64,000 bases of DNA. Origin: CAWJKP01 sp963843465 (lineage in GTDB: Bacteria; Planctomycetota; Planctomycetia; Pirellulales; Thermoguttaceae). Location of the stretch: contig CAWJKP010000003.1 of the NCBI GenBank assembly GCA_963843465.1, forward strand, positions 310,001 to 374,000. Direction: 5' to 3'. Below, piece after piece: positions 63,949 through 64,000 of the stretch. Numbering within the stretch: the first letter of the stretch is position 1; each line of letters starts with the position of its first letter. The translations under genes were made by a program, and so were the position numbers. The notes under the pieces were generated by a model. That model saw nothing but the letters and a program-made list of their open reading frames with translations. It searched no databases and was not told the origin of the DNA.

Positions 63949-64000
63949 GATTCCGCTTGCACCGCTTCTCGTCGGCTCTGCAGGAAGACGTAACCGCGGA

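Overview
The window looks like a chromosomal segment of a GC-rich planctomycete (Planctomycetota, probably of the Pirellulales type). The evidence is two DUF1559 prepilin-like proteins with planctomycete endings, an LEPR-type extracellular protein, a BBP7-like outer-membrane protein, a DUF1080 protein, long MoxR/DUF58/von Willebrand (VWA) genes, and a PduT/PduS-like microcompartment pair. No rRNA, tRNA, CRISPR array, prophage or transposase gene was seen.

Layout. 0-3.1 kb: tail of a thioredoxin-like protein, a small membrane protein, a BON-domain protein and a lipoprotein. 3.5-10.5 kb: a TPR protein, an ExbB/TolQ and ExbD/TolR pair and a large membrane-anchored terpenoid-cyclase-fold protein, probably one envelope operon. 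10.8-17.8 kb: an 88-residue unknown protein, UDP-GlcNAc 2-epimerase, two divergent DUF1559 genes, a Dus enzyme and a sensor-less histidine kinase. 18.2-23.8 kb: rpsO-pnp and a ComEC protein, all on the minus strand. 24-29.4 kb: DUF1080 protein, alpha-L-fucosidase, acetate kinase and a fused 6-phosphogluconolactonase/ribulose-phosphate 3-epimerase. 29.7-34 kb: LEPR protein, an antitoxin-like protein, an unknown protein and the PduT/PduS-like pair. 34.3-36.2 kb: an SDR epimerase and a CPBP protease. 36.4-55.1 kb: a long plus-strand block with a PQQ-like protein, a second cyclase-fold protein, two BatA/VWA-type membrane proteins, a third membrane protein, a giant Ala/Gln-rich coiled-coil protein, a MoxR ATPase and a DUF58 protein. 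55.3-64 kb: a ketosynthase homologue lacking its catalytic triad, small membrane proteins, the BBP7-like protein, acylphosphatase, a c-type-cytochrome-like protein, GDP-mannose 4,6-dehydratase and an RmlC-like epimerase.

Two features run through the whole window. First, almost every intergenic gap carries palindromic repeats of at least ten families. They include nested elements and arms made of low-complexity motifs. Some copies lie inside open reading frames, and some supply a gene's stop codon. Second, at least eight genes are split by single-base frameshifts, mostly losses in short G, C or A runs. Reading across them restores family-typical proteins, so these are more likely draft-assembly errors than true pseudogenes.

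Functionally the window combines envelope biogenesis and surface sugars (ExbB/ExbD, MoxR-VWA block, Gmd, RmlC-like, UDP-GlcNAc epimerase) with sugar use (fucosidase, acetate kinase, microcompartment pair, pentose-phosphate fusion).
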